From: JAUJNH01 sp038253125
GTDB lineage: Bacteria > Actinomycetota > Acidimicrobiia > Acidimicrobiales > JAUJNH01
Direction of reading: 5' to 3'
NCBI GenBank assembly: GCA_038253125.1
Contig: JBBSHM010000039.1
Span: forward strand, 1-22,979
DNA length: 22,979 nt
The notes below the pieces were generated by a model, which saw only the letters and a program-made list of their open reading frames with translations, was not told the origin of the DNA and did no database searches. Below are positions 15,096-22,212 of the stretch, in pieces; position 1 is the stretch's first letter; every line of letters begins with the position of its first letter. The position numbers and the translations under genes are program-made.

Positions 15096-15809
15096 TCAGG
15101 TCCCTTTGACGAGCCCGGTCAGCAGGTCGGCGAACCCGCCGTCGGCTCGACCGAGGGCCCGGCCGCTTGTCGTGACCCACAGGGTGGTGGTGGCCAGGCA
15201 ACGTTCGCCGGCTTCCCGGAGGCGACGCCACAGGTCGTGGTCTTCGGCCAGATGGAGTTCTCCCCATCCTCCGGCGCGCTTATAGGCGTCGGCCCGTGTC
15301 CCGATGTTGGCCCCGTGAACGTGGGAATGGGCGAGGTGCGGCCCGCTTGCGTAAAGGGCGGCGAATGCGCGCGCGGTGCCGGTGGGGTGGTCGCTGAAGG
15401 AATCGACCCTGACAACGCCTGCGACGGCGGTGACCCCGGCGTCGGCCAGGTCGAGCTGGCGTTCAAGCCAGTCGCTTGGAACCACGGTGTCGGCGTCGGT
15501 CGAGGCCAGCCAGGTGCGAGATGGGGGCCAAGGCCCCAGGGCCCCGAGGCCGACTGTGACCCCCGTGGCCCGGGCCGCGCCGACGTTGCGGTAGGCGACC
15601 TCGATCACCTGCGCGTCGTAGGCTTTGGCGATGGCCTCGGTGGTGTCGGTACAGGTGTCGGCCACCACGACGGTGTGCACCACGGCCCTGTTCGTCACCA
15701 CTTCGGCGGCGATGGCGACGGAGGCGAGGCAGTACGGGAGCAGGCTCGCTTCGTCGTGGGCCGGTATGACAACGACCACCGTCCATCTCGGCCGGTGAGC
15801 GCTGGACAC
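15096..15809 (-). CDS. GT2-family glycosyltransferase
   Basis: This is a soluble family 2 (GT-A fold) glycosyltransferase that would transfer a sugar from a nucleotide donor. Visible landmarks are the N-terminal strand VVVVIPAHDEASLL (11-24), the nucleotide-site Asp51 in VADTCTD, the metal-binding STDADTVVP (DAD at 105-107), GANIGTRADAYKRAGGW (167-182) and the catalytic-base-like EDHDLW (189-194). Its 237 residues form only the catalytic domain, with no membrane helix. The GTG at 15809 is the first start; a GTG at 15779 would begin at the first strand. It diverges from the deacetylase gene, and their proposed starts overlap by 15 bases. Donor and acceptor are unknown, but the neighbouring deacetylase and methyltransferase point to an amino-sugar or glycolipid product. 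Confidence 0.88.
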   Translation of the reverse strand: MSSAHRPRWTVVVVIPAHDEASLLPYCLASVAIAAEVVTNRAVVHTVVVADTCTDTTEAIAKAYDAQVIEVAYRNVGAARATGVTVGLGALGPWPPSRTWLASTDADTVVPSDWLERQLDLADAGVTAVAGVVRVDSFSDHPTGTARAFAALYASGPHLAHSHVHGANIGTRADAYKRAGGWGELHLAEDHDLWRRLREAGERCLATTTLWVTTSGRALGRADGGFADLLTGLVKGT

Positions 15810-16631
15810 CAGGCGGTTCTACCGCCTTCGGCCCCCATTGATGCGCTGGGCACCCCGCGACTTGCGCCAACAGCCGGACAGGGCCCAGCCAAACCGCTCG
15901 TCGAGGACGTTCCCGTTCAAGCGCCATGGGACCCGGCGTCGCCGAGCCGCACCGACGAGGTGACCTGGAGGGCGGCGCTGGCGTCCCGCCCCGAGCTTTC
16001 GACCGGCGCCTGGCGGTCGGTGCTGGTCATCGCTCCCCACCCTGACGACGAGACGATCGGGGTGGGCGCAACCATCGCTGGCCTGGCTCGCCGCGGCACC
16101 CGCGTACGCGTGCTGTTCCTCACCGACGGAGAGGCCTCCCATGTCGACGTCGTCGGGCTCGGGGAACGCCGTGCCGCCGAAGCCAGCGAGGCGCTGACGG
16201 CCCTGGGACTGCCGACGGGCCGGGCCGAGCGACTCGGATGGGCCGACGGTCGACTGGCCGGCGACATCGACGGGCTGGCTGCGGCGATCGCCGCCCGGGT
16301 GACGATCGGCGACGTGGTGTTGTCGACATGGCCGGGCGACGGCCACCCGGATCACCGCGCCGCGGGGATAGCCGTCCAGCGGGCCGCCAACGAGTGCGGG
16401 GTTTCGGCGTGGTGGTACCCGGTCTGGGCCTGGCACCACGAACCGAGCGACGGTGCTCTCCTCCTGGGCGCCGGGCGGGTTCTGGTGACTCCCGCCGACG
16501 TGGCCGCCAAACGCAGGGCGCTCGCCGCATACCGGTCCCAGGTCACCGAGGTTCTGGGGCGACCGATCGTGCCGCCGGTGTTCCTGGCCCACCATCTGCG
16601 CCCGTTCGAGGTGCTGCTGGCGTGCGGGTAG
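15795..16631 (+). CDS. PIG-L/LmbE-family N-deacetylase
   Basis: This is a zinc-dependent deacetylase of the PIG-L/LmbE family, which removes acetyl from N-acetylglucosamine-type substrates. The zinc motif APHPDDE at about 80-86 and the second metal/catalytic motif HPDH at 184-187 are intact, and TDGEASH at about 110-116 is typical of the branch found beside NodS-like methyltransferases. The start is uncertain. The GTG at 15795 gives 278 residues with a Pro/Ala-rich leader and overlaps the divergent GT2 start. The GTG at 15960 gives 223 residues but cuts into a segment (RTDEVTWRAAL) that looks like part of the family N-terminus. No in-frame ATG lies between them. The 3' end overlaps the methyltransferase gene by ten bases, so the two are coupled. 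Confidence 0.88.
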   Translation: MSAGHQAVLPPSAPIDALGTPRLAPTAGQGPAKPLVEDVPVQAPWDPASPSRTDEVTWRAALASRPELSTGAWRSVLVIAPHPDDETIGVGATIAGLARRGTRVRVLFLTDGEASHVDVVGLGERRAAEASEALTALGLPTGRAERLGWADGRLAGDIDGLAAAIAARVTIGDVVLSTWPGDGHPDHRAAGIAVQRAANECGVSAWWYPVWAWHHEPSDGALLLGAGRVLVTPADVAAKRRALAAYRSQVTEVLGRPIVPPVFLAHHLRPFEVLLACG

Positions 16632-17182
16632 ATCCCGACTCGTTCGAGAAGCGTTACGCCGCCGAGGGCGACCCTTGGGACTTCGCCGGTTCGGTCTATG
16701 AGCAGCGGCGCTACGACCTGACGTTGGCCATGCTCCCGCGGCCCCGCTACCGCCACTGCGTCGAGCCGGCCTGCGCCACCGGCGAGCTGACGGCCCGACT
16801 CGCCACCCGGTGCGACCGGGTGAGCGCCTTCGACGGGTCGCCGACGGTGGTGGCCATGGCCGCCGACCGGCTGGCCGACCTGGCCAACGTCGGCCTGACC
16901 GTGGCCTCGCTGCCCGAGTACTGGCCCGATGAGCCCGCCGACCTGATCGTCTTCAGCGAGCTCGGGTACTACTTCGACGCCGCCACCTGGACTGGGATCG
17001 TCGAGCGAGCCACCCTGCGGCTGGCGCCGGGCGGGACGGTGCTGGCCGTCCACTGGCTCGGTCACAGTCCCGATCATCCCCGCCATGGCGAGGAGGTGCA
17101 CGACAACCTTGTTGCAGTTCTCGGACGCCCCGACGGCGCCTACCGCCAAACCGAGCTGCGTCTCGACTGGTGGCAACGGTGA
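16622..17182 (+). CDS. NodS-like SAM-dependent methyltransferase
   Basis: This is a class I S-adenosylmethionine methyltransferase of the NodS-like group; NodS itself N-methylates a deacetylated chitooligosaccharide in rhizobial Nod factor synthesis. The opening FEKRYAAEGDPWDF (8-21) with a following YEQRRYD is diagnostic of this group. The SAM motif I is VEPACATGELT (48-58), the acidic ribose ligand is Asp71, and SELGYYF (112-118) is the family motif in the fourth strand. The GTG at 16622 gives 186 residues, normal for NodS. It overlaps the deacetylase stop by ten bases and the dehydrogenase start by four. In other bacteria this methyltransferase is sometimes fused to the same deacetylase type, which supports sequential action on one substrate. 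The actual substrate is unknown. Confidence 0.87.
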   Translation: MRVDPDSFEKRYAAEGDPWDFAGSVYEQRRYDLTLAMLPRPRYRHCVEPACATGELTARLATRCDRVSAFDGSPTVVAMAADRLADLANVGLTVASLPEYWPDEPADLIVFSELGYYFDAATWTGIVERATLRLAPGGTVLAVHWLGHSPDHPRHGEEVHDNLVAVLGRPDGAYRQTELRLDWWQR

Positions 17183-18156
17183 CAGGCGGCGCCGACCCCA
17201 TCGCGGTGCTGCACGAACGGTCAGCGGCGCTGGCGGCACTACCCGCCCCCGGCCAGGGCCGCACGGCTGAGCGCTTCGGTGCCCTGTGGGATCTCGGTCT
17301 GATCGACCTGACGTTGGGGCGGCTGGGCGAGGCCCACGCCGACGGGCACGCCATCGTCGGGGAGGCCGGCCGCCCCGACCTGGCCGAGCTGGACGGTTCG
17401 CCTTGGTTGTTCGGGGTGTGGGCGTCGGATCCTCCTGATGGGCAGGTGACGCTCGTGGCGGAGGGAACCGGATGGCGGCTGCGGGGCACGAAGCGGTGGT
17501 GCAGCGGGGCATGCCTCCTGGACCGGGCCCTGGTAACCGCCCGCCTGGGTGACGAGGTGATGCTGGCCTGCGTCGACCTCCGCTCGGTCGGGGTTGCACC
17601 CCACCCGGCCGGCGAATGGGTTGCGCCGGCGCTGGCCGCCGCCGACACACGATCGGTCGACCTGGACGTGCACCTCGGCCCGGACGCGTTGGTGGGACCG
17701 GCGGGCTGGTATCTCAGCCGCCCCGGGTTCTGGTGGGGCGCCGCCGGCGTGGCCGCGGTATGGGCCGGCGGCGCCGCCGGCCTCGTCTCCCAGCTGGTCA
17801 CCCGCTGGCGTGACGACCCGATCAGCCTGGCCCACCTCGGTGCCGCCCATGCCTCGATGGAGGCAGCCCGGGCCGTCATCGGCTCCGCCGCCGCCGCCAT
17901 CGACGGCGACCCTTCAATGACATCCGAAGCGGCGGCCCGTCTGGCCTACGTCACCCGGCACGTGGCCGATCTCACCGCCGGTGCGGCAATCGACCACACG
18001 ACCCGGGCCCTGGGGCCCGGACCGATGACCCAGGACGGGGCGGTCTGCCAACGCCTGGCCGACCTGGCCCTCTACGTCCGGCAGTCACACGCCGAACGGG
18101 ACCTGGCAACCCTCGGCCGCCTCGTGCTGGCGCCGAGCGCACCGCCTGAGGACTGA
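17179..18156 (+). CDS. Acyl-CoA-dehydrogenase-like flavoprotein, atypical
   Basis: The fold looks like an acyl-CoA dehydrogenase: a short N-terminal helical part, a middle beta domain with TKRWCSGACLLDRALVTA, and a C-terminal helical domain. With about 325 residues it is shorter than the usual 380-400, mainly because the N-terminal helices are reduced. The C-terminal end RQSHAERDLATLG stands where classical members carry the YEGT-type region, and I cannot place the usual catalytic Glu. It may therefore oxidise something other than an acyl-CoA or be non-catalytic. I chose the GTG at 17179, which overlaps the methyltransferase stop as GTGA; a GTG at 17170 is also in frame. It is the last gene of the deacetylase-methyltransferase operon. 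Confidence 0.78.
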   Translation: MTGGADPIAVLHERSAALAALPAPGQGRTAERFGALWDLGLIDLTLGRLGEAHADGHAIVGEAGRPDLAELDGSPWLFGVWASDPPDGQVTLVAEGTGWRLRGTKRWCSGACLLDRALVTARLGDEVMLACVDLRSVGVAPHPAGEWVAPALAAADTRSVDLDVHLGPDALVGPAGWYLSRPGFWWGAAGVAAVWAGGAAGLVSQLVTRWRDDPISLAHLGAAHASMEAARAVIGSAAAAIDGDPSMTSEAAARLAYVTRHVADLTAGAAIDHTTRALGPGPMTQDGAVCQRLADLALYVRQSHAERDLATLGRLVLAPSAPPED

Positions 18157-18167
18157 CCCCGAGGGCC

Positions 18168-19145
18168 TCAGCTGGGGCGGTATATCTCGGCTCGGACAAA
18201 GGCCAGGCCGACCCGTTGGGCGCAGACCAGGGAGGAGAGCCAGACGCCTCCGTTGACGGCCGGCTCGGGGGCGTTCATGGGCCAGGCCGAGGTGACGGCG
18301 GTGGCCACCAGCACGGCCTCGTCGGCGCCGACCATGTCGTCGAGGCGCAGGGTGCGGTCCCAGCCCGGCTCCACGTCGTCCAGCATCTTTCGCTCGTCGT
18401 CGCTCTGCGGCACCAGCCGGCCCTGCATGCCGGCGCCCAGGGCCCGGGCCGCGCAGGCGGTGATGACGCCTTCGGGGGCACCGCCGACGCCGAGGGCGAC
18501 GTCGAGGGCGCCGCTCGGCACCATGGCCGACAGGCCGGTCATCACGTCGCCGTCGGTGACCAGAACCACCCCGACACCGAGGGTGCGCAACCGCTTGATG
18601 AGCTCGACGTGCCGGGGCTTGTCGAGGAGACCGACCTGCAGCGACCCAACGGGACGGTCGAGGGCGGTGGCGATCCGCTTCAGGTTCTCCTCGGTGGGGT
18701 CGTCGATGTCGATCACGCTGGCCGCGGCCGGGCCGACGACGAGCTTGTCCATGTAGTGGCCCTCGGTGCGGTATAGCGAGCCGGCGGGGGCGGCAGCGAT
18801 CACGGCGATGGCCCCGGTGGCCCCGCGGGCGCACAGCGTCGTGCCCTCGAGGGGGTCGACGGCGATCTCGTACACCGGGCCGGGCCCGACGCCGAACCTC
18901 TCGCCCACGAAGAGCATGGGGGCGTCGTCCTTCACGCCCTCGCCGATGGCCACCTCGCCCTGGCCGCCGGCCGAGGCCAGCGACTCACGCATTGCCGCCA
19001 CCGCGGCGTCGTCGGCGGCCTCCTTGTCGCCCTGGCCGACCCAGGCCTGGCAGGCGGCAGCGGCCTGCTGGGATGCCACGAGCAGGTCGAGGACCACGCC
19101 GTCCAAGGGCGCGCCAGCCTTGCCGTCAGCGCTCTCGCTGGCCAC
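18168..19145 (-). CDS. glpX: Class II fructose-1,6-bisphosphatase (GlpX type)
   Basis: This enzyme hydrolyses fructose-1,6-bisphosphate to fructose-6-phosphate in gluconeogenesis and the Calvin cycle. Family markers are GEGVKDDAPML (68-78), the metal-binding VDPLEGTT (97-104) followed by GATGAIAVIA, YMDKLVVG, and VTDGDVMTG in the second half. The 325 residues match the GlpX family. The GTG start lies two bases after the aldolase stop, so both come from one transcript and encode consecutive reactions. In actinobacteria GlpX is usually the only FBPase; some GlpX enzymes also take sedoheptulose-1,7-bisphosphate, which would suit a RuBisCO-bearing organism, though that cannot be told here. Confidence 0.95.
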   Translation of the reverse strand: MASESADGKAGAPLDGVVLDLLVASQQAAAACQAWVGQGDKEAADDAAVAAMRESLASAGGQGEVAIGEGVKDDAPMLFVGERFGVGPGPVYEIAVDPLEGTTLCARGATGAIAVIAAAPAGSLYRTEGHYMDKLVVGPAAASVIDIDDPTEENLKRIATALDRPVGSLQVGLLDKPRHVELIKRLRTLGVGVVLVTDGDVMTGLSAMVPSGALDVALGVGGAPEGVITACAARALGAGMQGRLVPQSDDERKMLDDVEPGWDRTLRLDDMVGADEAVLVATAVTSAWPMNAPEPAVNGGVWLSSLVCAQRVGLAFVRAEIYRPS

Positions 19146-19147
19146 GC

Positions 19148-20164
19148 TCAGGAAGCCGGTTCGAGGCTGGCGTCGTAGGTGCCCTTGCTGGCGGCGGCGT
19201 TGGCCTTGGCCCGCACGGCCAGGGCCTTCTGCGCCTTCTCGGCGTTGGCCGGGTCGCCCTTCCAGGTGGACATCGGGTCGTCCTGCAGCGCCCGGCCGTA
19301 GGAGAAGCCGACCTGCCAGGGGTGGGGGCCGCGGGCGTTCATGGCCTGCAGGTGCTCGGTGGCGGCCACCGGGGTCTGGCCGCCGGATAGGAAGGCGATG
19401 GAGGGCACGGCGGCCGGCACGACCTCGGCGAACACCTTCAGGGTGGCGTCGGCCACCTCATCGGCGTTGGCCTTGGACTCGCCGGCCTTGCCGGGCACGA
19501 CCATGCTCGGCTTCAGCACCATGCCCCGCAGGTCGACCCGCTGGGCGGCCAGCTCGATGAACACCTCGCGCAGCACCTGGGCGGTCACCGCCGCGCAGTG
19601 CTCGATCGAGTGGTCCCCCTCGAGCAGCACCTCGGGCTCGACGATGGGAACGATGCCGGCCTCCTGGCACAGGGCGGCGTAGCGGGCCAGCCCGTGGGCG
19701 TTGGCCTGGCCGGCGCCCTGGGTGGGGCCGACCTCGCCATCGATGCGGTACACCGCCCGCCACTTGGCGAAGGCAGCACCCTTCTCCTTGTAGGCGGCCA
19801 GGCGGTCACGCAGGCCGTCCAGGCCCTCGGTCACCGTCTCGTTGGGGTGGCCGGCCAGCGGCTTGGCGCCGGTGTCGACCTTGATGCCGGGGGCGATGCC
19901 CCGCTTGGCCAGCTCCTCTGGGAAGGTGGTGCCGGCCGAGGTCTTCTGGGAGAACGTCTCGTCCTGGAGGATGGCCCCGCCGATCCAGCTGCCGAGGTCG
20001 GGTGTTGTGATCAGCAGCTCGCGGTAGGCGGCCCGGGTCTCGGGTGTGGACTCGATGCCCAGCTTCTCGAAGCGGCCCCCGATGGTGCCGGGGGTCTCGT
20101 CGATGGCGAGGATCCCGCGCCCGTTGGCCAGCAGCTCTGCGGCGACAGCATGGAGGTCGGTCAT
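19148..20164 (-). CDS. fda: Class I fructose-bisphosphate aldolase
   Basis: This is a Schiff-base aldolase that joins or splits dihydroxyacetone phosphate and glyceraldehyde-3-phosphate. The Schiff-base lysine is Lys218 in GMVLKPSMVVPG; other active-site residues are Asp22 (LAIDET), Lys95 (GIKVDTG), Lys134 (FAKWRAV) and Glu176/Glu178 (VEPEVL). FLSGGQTP near residue 270 is the phosphate-binding stretch. The ATG at 20164 gives 338 residues, typical of the eukaryote-like class I group. The ribosome binding site is weak. The frame is open further upstream but encodes a Pro/Gly/Arg-rich stretch unlike the family. It is co-transcribed with glpX. Confidence 0.95.
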   Translation of the reverse strand: MTDLHAVAAELLANGRGILAIDETPGTIGGRFEKLGIESTPETRAAYRELLITTPDLGSWIGGAILQDETFSQKTSAGTTFPEELAKRGIAPGIKVDTGAKPLAGHPNETVTEGLDGLRDRLAAYKEKGAAFAKWRAVYRIDGEVGPTQGAGQANAHGLARYAALCQEAGIVPIVEPEVLLEGDHSIEHCAAVTAQVLREVFIELAAQRVDLRGMVLKPSMVVPGKAGESKANADEVADATLKVFAEVVPAAVPSIAFLSGGQTPVAATEHLQAMNARGPHPWQVGFSYGRALQDDPMSTWKGDPANAEKAQKALAVRAKANAAASKGTYDASLEPAS

Positions 20165-20244
20165 CCGGTTGAGGCTACCGATCGCCGCCCACCCGCGACC
20201 TCCCCCGCCCGGTGGGTTGGATGGGGGGGACGCTGCCGCCTTGC

Positions 20245-22212
20245 TCACGCCGGAGGCACGGCCATGCCGTAAGGCAGGTCCAGGCCGTGGGCGGCCATCA
20301 GCCCGGGGTTCGAGAACAGGAGCCGGGTGGGGCCGTCGGCGGCGACCACGCCCCGGTCGAGCACCACCGCCCGGGGGCACAGCTCCAGGGCCAGCGACAG
20401 GTCGTGGGTGACGACGAGGGTGGTGACGTCGAGGCCGCTGACGATCTCGACCAGGTCACGGCGGGCCGAGGGATCCATGTTGGCGCTGGGCTCGTCGAGG
20501 ATCAGCACCTCGGGGTGGACGGCCAACACGCCGGCCACCGCGGCCCGGCGCCGCTCGCCCAGGCTGAGGTGCTGGGGGGCCCGGTCGGCCAGCTCGGTGA
20601 GCCCGACGACATCCAGGGCCGAGGCCGTCCTGGCTTGAACCTCGGCATCGGACAGGCCCAGGTTGCGCGGGCCAAAAGCCACGTCGGCGACCACGGTCGG
20701 CATGAGCAGCTGGTCGTCGGGGTCCTGGAAGACCAGGCCGACCCGGCGGCGCACCTCGGCCAGGGTGGCGGCGCCGACGTCGAGGCCGGTGACCGTGACG
20801 GTTCCAGTCGGTTGGCCGAGGGCGCCGATGAGGTGCAGGGCCAGGGTGGTCTTGCCGCTGCCGTTGGGACCGAGGATGGCCACCCGCTCGCCCCGCTCGA
20901 CGACGAGGTCGACCCCGGCCAGGGCCCGGGTGCCGTCGGGGAAGGTGTGCGACAGCCCGCTGATCCTCACGGCCGGCCCGGAGCGGTCGGGGGCTTCGGG
21001 GATCCCGGCGCGGCGCCCGAGCCCCCGTCGCGGCCGCTCCCGGCGGGTGGCGGCACGCTCCGCGCTCTGGTTGGCCTCACGTCGGGCCCGCCAGCCGCGG
21101 GTGCGGCGATCGACCGGTGAGAGGGACAGAGGGGTGCCGACCTTCTCCTCGAAGCCGGGGAGGCGGACCCGGTACACGCACAGGTCGCAGTTCATGCGGA
21201 CATCGCCGGCCGTGGCCTCCCGGAGCCGCTCGACGACAAGCTCGGCGAGGCGACGGTCCGCTCCGAGGTGGCCGGCCACCACAACCTCGATGTCGGGGTG
21301 CTTCGCCGCCCAGGCCCGGGCCCGCTCGCCGACCCGGTCGACCAGCACCCCGGCGAACAGGAACAGGGGGACCATCACGATCCTTGTGGCCCCCAGGCGG
21401 CGGGATCGTTCCAGCGCCCCTTCGACATCGGGACGGCTCATGGCGGCAAAGGCGGCCACCACCGGCCCGAGCTGCCGGCCGTCCTCGAGGAGGCGCCCCA
21501 GCTTCACCAGGTCGGCGCAGGCGTCGGGATCGGTCGAGCCGCGGCCCACCAGCACGACCGCCGAGTCGGGGTCGGGCTCTCCACCACCGACCGCAGGGTC
21601 CGCGGCACGGCCGGCGGCGGGTCGTGCGGCGGGTAGGGCGGAGTTGGCCTCGGGAGGCGACGGCCCCGGCCCCCGCGGCTCCGACCGTCCGTCGGCGAGG
21701 GCCGAGCGGGCCCGGTCCTCGGCGATCGCCAGGACAGAGGGGTGGATCCCGAAGTCGCGGGCCAGACGGAAACGCACGGCCGGGTGACGTCGTCGGGCCC
21801 GCCCCAGCAGGGCCGGCCCGTCGTCCTTCAGGTGACCGGCGCCGAACAGCACCATGGGCACGGCGACGATGTCGGCCGATCCGCCGGCGACGAGGCCATC
21901 GAGGGCGGCGTCGATGTGGGGCTCGGCCAGCTCGAGGAAGCCGGCGGCGACCGCAGTGCCCGGCAGCAGGCTCCTGACGGCCGCCGCCACCTGGGCCATC
22001 TCGGCCGACGCTCGTGGGTCTCGGCTGCCGTGCCCGACGACCAGCAGCGCCGGCTGAGGCCCGGGCCCGAGCGGCCCCGGAGAGCGGGAAGCACCGGGCC
22101 CGAGCGGCCCCGGAGAGCGGGAAGCACCGGGCCCGAGCGGCCCCGGAGAGCGGGAAGCACCGGGCCCGAGCGGCCCACCAGAGCGGGGAGGACCGGGTGA
22201 GTCTTCGATCAC
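20245..22212 (-). CDS. Fusion of sirohydrochlorin chelatase (CbiX) and cobalt-transport ATPase (CbiO)
   Basis: One 655-residue frame carries two functions of cobalamin synthesis. Residues 1-52 are a Gly/Pro-rich repeat leader. Residues 55-175 are a CbiX domain with metal-binding His61 (VVGHGSRDP) and His127 (GAGHLKDD). After a Pro/Ala linker, 217-335 is a second CbiX-like domain whose histidines are replaced (VGRGS at 222-226, AGVLVD). MNCDLC at 340-345 matches the MxCxxC iron-sulfur motif of long CbiX proteins. A basic linker (365-412) leads to an ABC ATPase: Walker A GPNGSGKTT (448-456), Q-loop FQDPDDQ, signature LSLGERR (549-555), Walker B LILDEPS (570-576) and switch His603. The GTG start overlaps the cbiQ stop (GTGA). 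The chelatase would insert cobalt into the precorrin ring, and the ATPase would power cobalt uptake with CbiQ. Confidence 0.9.
   Translation of the reverse strand: MIEDSPGPPRSGGPLGPGASRSPGPLGPGASRSPGPLGPGASRSPGPLGPGPQPALLVVGHGSRDPRASAEMAQVAAAVRSLLPGTAVAAGFLELAEPHIDAALDGLVAGGSADIVAVPMVLFGAGHLKDDGPALLGRARRRHPAVRFRLARDFGIHPSVLAIAEDRARSALADGRSEPRGPGPSPPEANSALPAARPAAGRAADPAVGGGEPDPDSAVVLVGRGSTDPDACADLVKLGRLLEDGRQLGPVVAAFAAMSRPDVEGALERSRRLGATRIVMVPLFLFAGVLVDRVGERARAWAAKHPDIEVVVAGHLGADRRLAELVVERLREATAGDVRMNCDLCVYRVRLPGFEEKVGTPLSLSPVDRRTRGWRARREANQSAERAATRRERPRRGLGRRAGIPEAPDRSGPAVRISGLSHTFPDGTRALAGVDLVVERGERVAILGPNGSGKTTLALHLIGALGQPTGTVTVTGLDVGAATLAEVRRRVGLVFQDPDDQLLMPTVVADVAFGPRNLGLSDAEVQARTASALDVVGLTELADRAPQHLSLGERRRAAVAGVLAVHPEVLILDEPSANMDPSARRDLVEIVSGLDVTTLVVTHDLSLALELCPRAVVLDRGVVAADGPTRLLFSNPGLMAAHGLDLPYGMAVPPA
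22062..22193. repeat. 33-base in-frame tandem repeat, three perfect copies plus a diverged fourth
   Basis: Copies at 22062-22094, 22095-22127 and 22128-22160 are identical. A fourth at 22161-22193 keeps the first 16 bases and then differs at several positions. Read on minus, each encodes the 11-residue unit GPLGPGASRSP, giving a Gly/Pro/Ser/Arg leader before the chelatase domain. The length is a multiple of three, so copy-number change would keep the frame. Identical copies indicate recent expansion. Confidence 0.95.

Noticed and set aside
15006..15794. Upstream in-frame extension of the deacetylase frame
   Set aside because: It is antisense to the GT2 gene, and its Gly/Val/Asp-rich composition is that of a shadow frame.
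20165..20244. Possible cobalamin riboswitch or terminator between the fusion gene and the aldolase gene
   Set aside because: Eighty bases are too few for a cobalamin riboswitch, and I see no conserved B12-box-like sequence there.
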